Of a stretch of DNA of 64,000 nt, positions 60,519-64,000 are shown in pieces (within the stretch, counting starts at the first letter, position 1; every line of letters starts with the position of its first letter). The DNA lies in contig NZ_KB899243.1 in the NCBI RefSeq assembly GCF_000378125.1, positions 248,001 through 312,000 of the forward strand, in the 5' to 3' direction. Source of the stretch: Rudaea cellulosilytica DSM 22992 (lineage in GTDB: Bacteria > Pseudomonadota > Gammaproteobacteria > Xanthomonadales > Rhodanobacteraceae). The notes below the pieces were generated by a model, which was given only the letters and a program-made list of their open reading frames with translations, had not been told where the DNA came from and ran no database searches. Both the position numbers and the translations under genes were made by a program.

Positions 60519-61451
60519 ATGCCCGCGCCACTTGACATGCTTAGGAGACTCGCGCGGCTGTTACCGCAGAACGGACGTAACCGCCTGCGCGCATGGCAAC
60601 TCAAGAGTCTGGACGCATGGCGTGGCAGGCGCGATCCGAACATTTCGTCCACGGGCGAATCAGCGGATGTCGAACGCGATTGCCGATTCTGCGCTACGGC
60701 TCGCGTTGGTCATCTCGTCATAGGAAACGTCGCGCCGACTCATCCCGGACCCTTCGAACACGAGGACTATCGGCTGCTTCTCTGCACCCTCTGTGAGGTC
60801 GTCTATCTCGACCCACAGCCGAGCGATCGCGACCTGCAGACCCTCTACCAGGATTCCGTCCAGTTCAGCGACAAGACATACTCAGACGATGCCGCGGCCC
60901 TGCGCGTGCTCGATTCTTACACTCGCCGCATTGACCGGCTAGGGCTTGTCCCCACCGCGGCGCAATCCGTTCTCGAAGTAGGCGCCGGGCTGGCTTGGGT
61001 TTCGCGCGCCTGCAAGCAGCGAAGCCCTGGCGTGCACACAGTGGCGCAGGACGTCAGTACGGAATGCGCAACAGCGTGCCCGTGGGTCGATGAATATATC
61101 GTCGGCACGATCCAGGCCGTATCCCGCGAACCGCGCTTTGCGTTCGCATCGATGACTCATGTGATCGAACACCTAATCGATCCCGCCGTCATGCTCATCG
61201 AGATGGAGGCACGCATGCTGCGCGGGGGCCACATCTACATAACTGCTCCATATCGCCCGCCGCTATGGAAACCGCGCGAGGGTATCCGCCCGTGGCTTCA
61301 TTACAGCTACCTGCACGTACCGGCACACATCGCCTATCTGTCGCAGACATGGCTGCGCCAGGCGGCAGCGAAAGCCCGACTGGAATTCGTGCACTGGGAC
61401 GATACGCACGACGGCCATCAGGTATTCGAGGCCGTGTTGCGCAAGCCCTGA
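60519..61451 (+). CDS. SAM-dependent methyltransferase with N-terminal zinc-ribbon-like module
   Basis: 310 residues from ATG 60519, nearly abutting the DUF4442 stop. Residues about 55-90 hold two Cys pairs (CRFCATA and CTLCEVVYLDPQP), a zinc-finger pattern seen before class I methyltransferase domains of the Methyltransf_23 type that act on sugars or cell-surface glycans. The SAM site is SVLEVGAGLAWVSRAC, and FASMTHVIEHLIDPAVML is the later family segment (HVIEHL). The acceptor is unknown; no other glycan genes are adjacent. The codon use looks a little less GC-rich than in the neighbours, which might indicate transfer, but this is only an impression. Confidence 0.75.
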   Translation: MPAPLDMLRRLARLLPQNGRNRLRAWQLKSLDAWRGRRDPNISSTGESADVERDCRFCATARVGHLVIGNVAPTHPGPFEHEDYRLLLCTLCEVVYLDPQPSDRDLQTLYQDSVQFSDKTYSDDAAALRVLDSYTRRIDRLGLVPTAAQSVLEVGAGLAWVSRACKQRSPGVHTVAQDVSTECATACPWVDEYIVGTIQAVSREPRFAFASMTHVIEHLIDPAVMLIEMEARMLRGGHIYITAPYRPPLWKPREGIRPWLHYSYLHVPAHIAYLSQTWLRQAAAKARLEFVHWDDTHDGHQVFEAVLRKP

Positions 61452-61534
61452 GCCATAGACGACTCCGCGATGTGCGCCATGCGCCGCGACGCGTCGGCCG
61501 CTATGATGCAGCTCCCCGACCTGTCGCCACATCC

Positions 61535-62188
61535 ATGCCCCGCCTGCACCTGCAACGCTACCTGATCACCGGTCTGCTCACCTTCATTCCGTTGTGGCTG
61601 ACTTGGCTCGTGTTCGCCTTCATCGTCAGCGTGCTTTCGCACGTCGGCGCACCTGCGGTCGCGGCGACATTCGCGCTGATCAGCGCACTGTTCCCGGCCG
61701 CGGCCGAATGGCTCGGCCAGGAATGGTTCCGTTCGATCGTTGCCTTCGTCGGCACGATCCTCGCGCTGTACCTGCTCGGCTTCGCCGTCAGCCGCATGCT
61801 CGGCCAGCGCCTGCTCGCCGGATTCGAACGCCTGATCGAGCGCATCCCGCTCGTGCATACGATCTACGGCGGCTCGAAGAAGTTGATGACAATGTTGCAA
61901 AGCAAGCCGGGCAATACACAACGTGTCGTGCTGATCGGCTTTCCCTCGCCGACGCTGAAGACGATCGGCTTCGTCACGCGCACTTTCGTCGGCAGCACGG
62001 GCCGCGAAATGGCCGCGGTCTACGTGCCGACCACGCCCAATCCGACCGGCGGCTATCTCGAAATCGTGCCGGTCGACGAGCTGATCGCGACCGACTGGAG
62101 CGTCGACCAGGCGATGGCCTTCATCCTCTCCGGGGGCGCGGCGGGCCCGGACAAGCTGCCCGACATGCCGCGCGAACGCGCGCCATGA
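61535..62188 (+). CDS. DUF502 inner-membrane protein
   Basis: 217 residues. Two membrane helices (about 10-38 and 68-88) are followed by the DUF502 hallmark segments ERIPLVHTIYGGSKKLMTML, RVVLIGFPSPTLKTIGFVT and AAVYVPTTPNPTGGYLEIVP, with a late MAFILSGGA. The family is widespread and of unknown function, thought to be an inner-membrane protein. ATG 61535 was chosen because it starts directly before the first helix. The TGA overlaps the ATG of the carboxypeptidase gene (ATGA), so the two are coupled. Confidence 0.88.
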   Translation: MPRLHLQRYLITGLLTFIPLWLTWLVFAFIVSVLSHVGAPAVAATFALISALFPAAAEWLGQEWFRSIVAFVGTILALYLLGFAVSRMLGQRLLAGFERLIERIPLVHTIYGGSKKLMTMLQSKPGNTQRVVLIGFPSPTLKTIGFVTRTFVGSTGREMAAVYVPTTPNPTGGYLEIVPVDELIATDWSVDQAMAFILSGGAAGPDKLPDMPRERAP

Positions 62189-64000
62189 TGAAACGGGTGT
62201 GGAATTTCGCGATCGGCGTGTGCCTGCTCGCCGTCGCAACGGCGGCCGCGCAGGCCGCCGACTGGACCACGCCCGCCGAAGCGGCGCATTTCAAGACGAC
62301 GCCGAGCTATGCCGACACGCGCGCTTATCTCGAAAAGCTCGCCGCGGCAGCACCCGACAGACTCAAATTGACGCGCTTTGGCGTCTCGCCGGAAGGTCGC
62401 GACCTGATGCTGGTCGTCGCCGCGAGCGGCGGCGAGTTCACACCCGAAGCCGCGCGCGCTTCCGGCAAGGAGATCGTGTTCGTCCAGGCCGGCATCCATG
62501 CGGGCGAGATCGAGGGCAAGGACGCGGGGCTGATGTTGCTGCGCGACCTCGTCGATGCGAAAGCGGCTGGGGCGCGAACATCGCCCGCCGCGGAGAGGCT
62601 CAAGCATGCGCTCGACCACGCGATCCTCCTCTACCTGCCGATCTTCAACGTCGACGGCCACGAGAATTCCAATCCCTACCTGCGCATCAACCAGAACGGC
62701 CCCGCCGAGATGGGGTTTCGCGCCACCGCGCAGAACCTCAATCTCAACCGCGACTACATCAAGGCCTATGCGCCCGAGATGCAGGCCTGGCTCGCGCTGT
62801 GGAACGCATGGCTGCCGGATTTCCTCGCCGACATCCACACCACAGACGGCGCCGACTACCGCTACGACCTGACCTGGTACTCCGAGGATTGGGGGCCGCT
62901 CGACAACGGCGTCAAGGCATGGCAGGACACCGCGCTGAAGAAGAGAATCTTTGCGGCGACGAACAAGCGCGGTCATCTGCTCTCGCCGTATCTCGAATTG
63001 AAGGACCACCGCGACATCACCAAGGGCATCGAGAACTTCGGCTCGGGCCAGCGCTTTTCGACGGGGTACGTCGCGCTGCAGAACCGTGCCGCGCTGCTGG
63101 TCGAAACGCACATGCTCAAACCATATGAGGTGCGCGTACGCGTCATCTACGATCTCGTCACCGCGATCCTCGATGACATCCGCGCGCACCCGGGCGAACT
63201 GCGCCGCGTTGTCGAAGCCGCCGACCGCAATACGATTGCGCGCGCAAACCAGCCAGACGCGACGCTGCCGATCCTGTTCGCCGCAGGCGACAAGCCCGTG
63301 GCGATGATACTGAAGGGATTCGACTTCACCCAGACGAAAAGCGAAATCTCCGGCGACATCTGGACGCAATACGATCCGGCGCGACCGAAGGACTACTCGA
63401 TTCCCAACTGGCGCGATCTCGTCGTCGCCAAGAGCGCGATGTTGCCGGTGGCGTATCTCGTGCCGGCCGGCTGGCCACAGGTCATCGCGAAATTGAAGCT
63501 GCATGGCCTGCGCGTGGAGACGACGACGCAGCCGCTAACGCTCGCCGTACAGCGATATCAAATCGACGATCCGCAGTGGGCAAGCACGCCGTTCGAGGGA
63601 CACCTCATGCTGCGCAAGTTCGTGGCAAAAACGGAAAATGCGACGCTGACCTTTCCGCCCGGTTCCGCAGTGGTACGTATGGATCAGCGTGCCGCGAACG
63701 TCGCCGTCAACCTGCTCGAGCCCGACGCGCCCGACTCGCTGCTGCGTTGGGGCACGTTCAACGCGATCTTCGAGCAGAAAGAAAGCGCCGATGCGCGCGT
63801 GCTCGAGAAGCTCGCACGCGACATGCTCGCGCAAGACACCTCGTTCAAGGCCGAGTTCGAAGAACGACTGAAGAACGACGCCGGTTTCGCTGCCGATCCA
63901 CGTGCGCGGCTGGAGTTCTTCTATCGCCGCTCGCCGTGGTATGCCAAGCAGAACATCGGCGCGTATCCGGTCGTCAAGCTCGATGCCGCCGCGCTGGCCA
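62185..64000 (+). CDS. M14 zinc carboxypeptidase, exported (3' end outside window)
   Basis: The frame is open from ATG 62185 to the window edge (over 600 codons). The signal peptide is VWNFAIGVCLLAVATAAAQA, cleaved near AQA. Peptidase M14 ligands: FVQAGIHAGEIEGKDAG (His and Glu of HxxE), a second His in FLADIHTTDGADYR, and a Glu in ALLVETHMLKPY. Between them lies LYLPIFNVDGHENSN with NLNLNRDYIKA, typical of M14 carboxypeptidases. It should cut C-terminal residues from peptides in the periplasm or outside. It is coupled to the DUF502 gene by a 4-nt overlap. Confidence 0.88.
   Translation, partial: MMKRVWNFAIGVCLLAVATAAAQAADWTTPAEAAHFKTTPSYADTRAYLEKLAAAAPDRLKLTRFGVSPEGRDLMLVVAASGGEFTPEAARASGKEIVFVQAGIHAGEIEGKDAGLMLLRDLVDAKAAGARTSPAAERLKHALDHAILLYLPIFNVDGHENSNPYLRINQNGPAEMGFRATAQNLNLNRDYIKAYAPEMQAWLALWNAWLPDFLADIHTTDGADYRYDLTWYSEDWGPLDNGVKAWQDTALKKRIFAATNKRGHLLSPYLELKDHRDITKGIENFGSGQRFSTGYVALQNRAALLVETHMLKPYEVRVRVIYDLVTAILDDIRAHPGELRRVVEAADRNTIARANQPDATLPILFAAGDKPVAMILKGFDFTQTKSEISGDIWTQYDPARPKDYSIPNWRDLVVAKSAMLPVAYLVPAGWPQVIAKLKLHGLRVETTTQPLTLAVQRYQIDDPQWASTPFEGHLMLRKFVAKTENATLTFPPGSAVVRMDQRAANVAVNLLEPDAPDSLLRWGTFNAIFEQKESADARVLEKLARDMLAQDTSFKAEFEERLKNDAGFAADPRARLEFFYRRSPWYAKQNIGAYPVVKLDAAALA

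Overview
The window is high-GC, gene-dense bacterial DNA. Gene content and order (yhbY/rlmE-ftsH-folP; leuS-lptE-holA-nadD-rsfS-rlmH-maf-rng-yhdP; a pqqABCDE operon; TolB-like/TPR membrane proteins; an ECF sigma factor coupled to a Ser/Thr kinase) point to a gammaproteobacterium of the order Lysobacterales (Xanthomonadales), probably Rhodanobacteraceae. This placement is inference from gene families and synteny; no rRNA or tRNA gene was seen to confirm it.

Layout. 0-6.8 kb: the start of rlmL (cut by the window edge), a small alpha/beta hydrolase, an AmpD-like amidase, a FUSC-family membrane protein, a double-domain TlpA-like redoxin, a HAD phosphatase and folP. 6.8-14.8 kb: a block of four tandem paralogues (membrane anchor, TolB-like domain, TPRs) led by a small DUF6090-like membrane protein. 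All are chained by 4-nt start/stop overlaps, and the block sits between ftsH and folP, which are usually neighbours. 15-18.6 kb: ftsH, rlmE, yhbY and a Mth938-like gene. 18.6-25.2 kb: a NarL-type response regulator, its histidine kinase and a proline iminopeptidase on the minus strand, then pqqABCDE on the plus strand. 25.4-28.1 kb: a SpoIIE-type phosphatase and a PLP-dependent decarboxylase. 28.2-40.6 kb: a long conserved minus-strand housekeeping run from leuS to yhdP. 40.7-48.1 kb: a GlpQ-like phosphodiesterase, a putative 2-oxoglutarate/Fe(II) oxygenase divergent from an unknown 116-residue protein, a large Ser/Thr kinase with TolB-like and TPR parts, and a secreted amidohydrolase. 48.4-53.4 kb: a same-strand set of small secreted proteins and one beta-propeller protein, mostly unknown. 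53.5-57 kb: a second TPR kinase coupled to an ECF sigma factor. 57-64 kb: a CnoX-like thioredoxin, an MFS transporter, a DUF4442 protein, a methyltransferase, a DUF502 protein and a truncated M14 carboxypeptidase.

The most unusual feature is an intergenic repeat family, with six copies between 1.8 and 25.4 kb. Each copy is an imperfect palindrome whose outer arms differ between copies but stay complementary within each copy, and the full copies also keep a small apical hairpin by paired changes. Copies abut or enter gene starts (rlmE, the response regulator), a stop (pqqE), or the space between convergent genes. A second, unrelated element of about 535 bp with 84-bp inverted ends lies between cnoX and the MFS gene.
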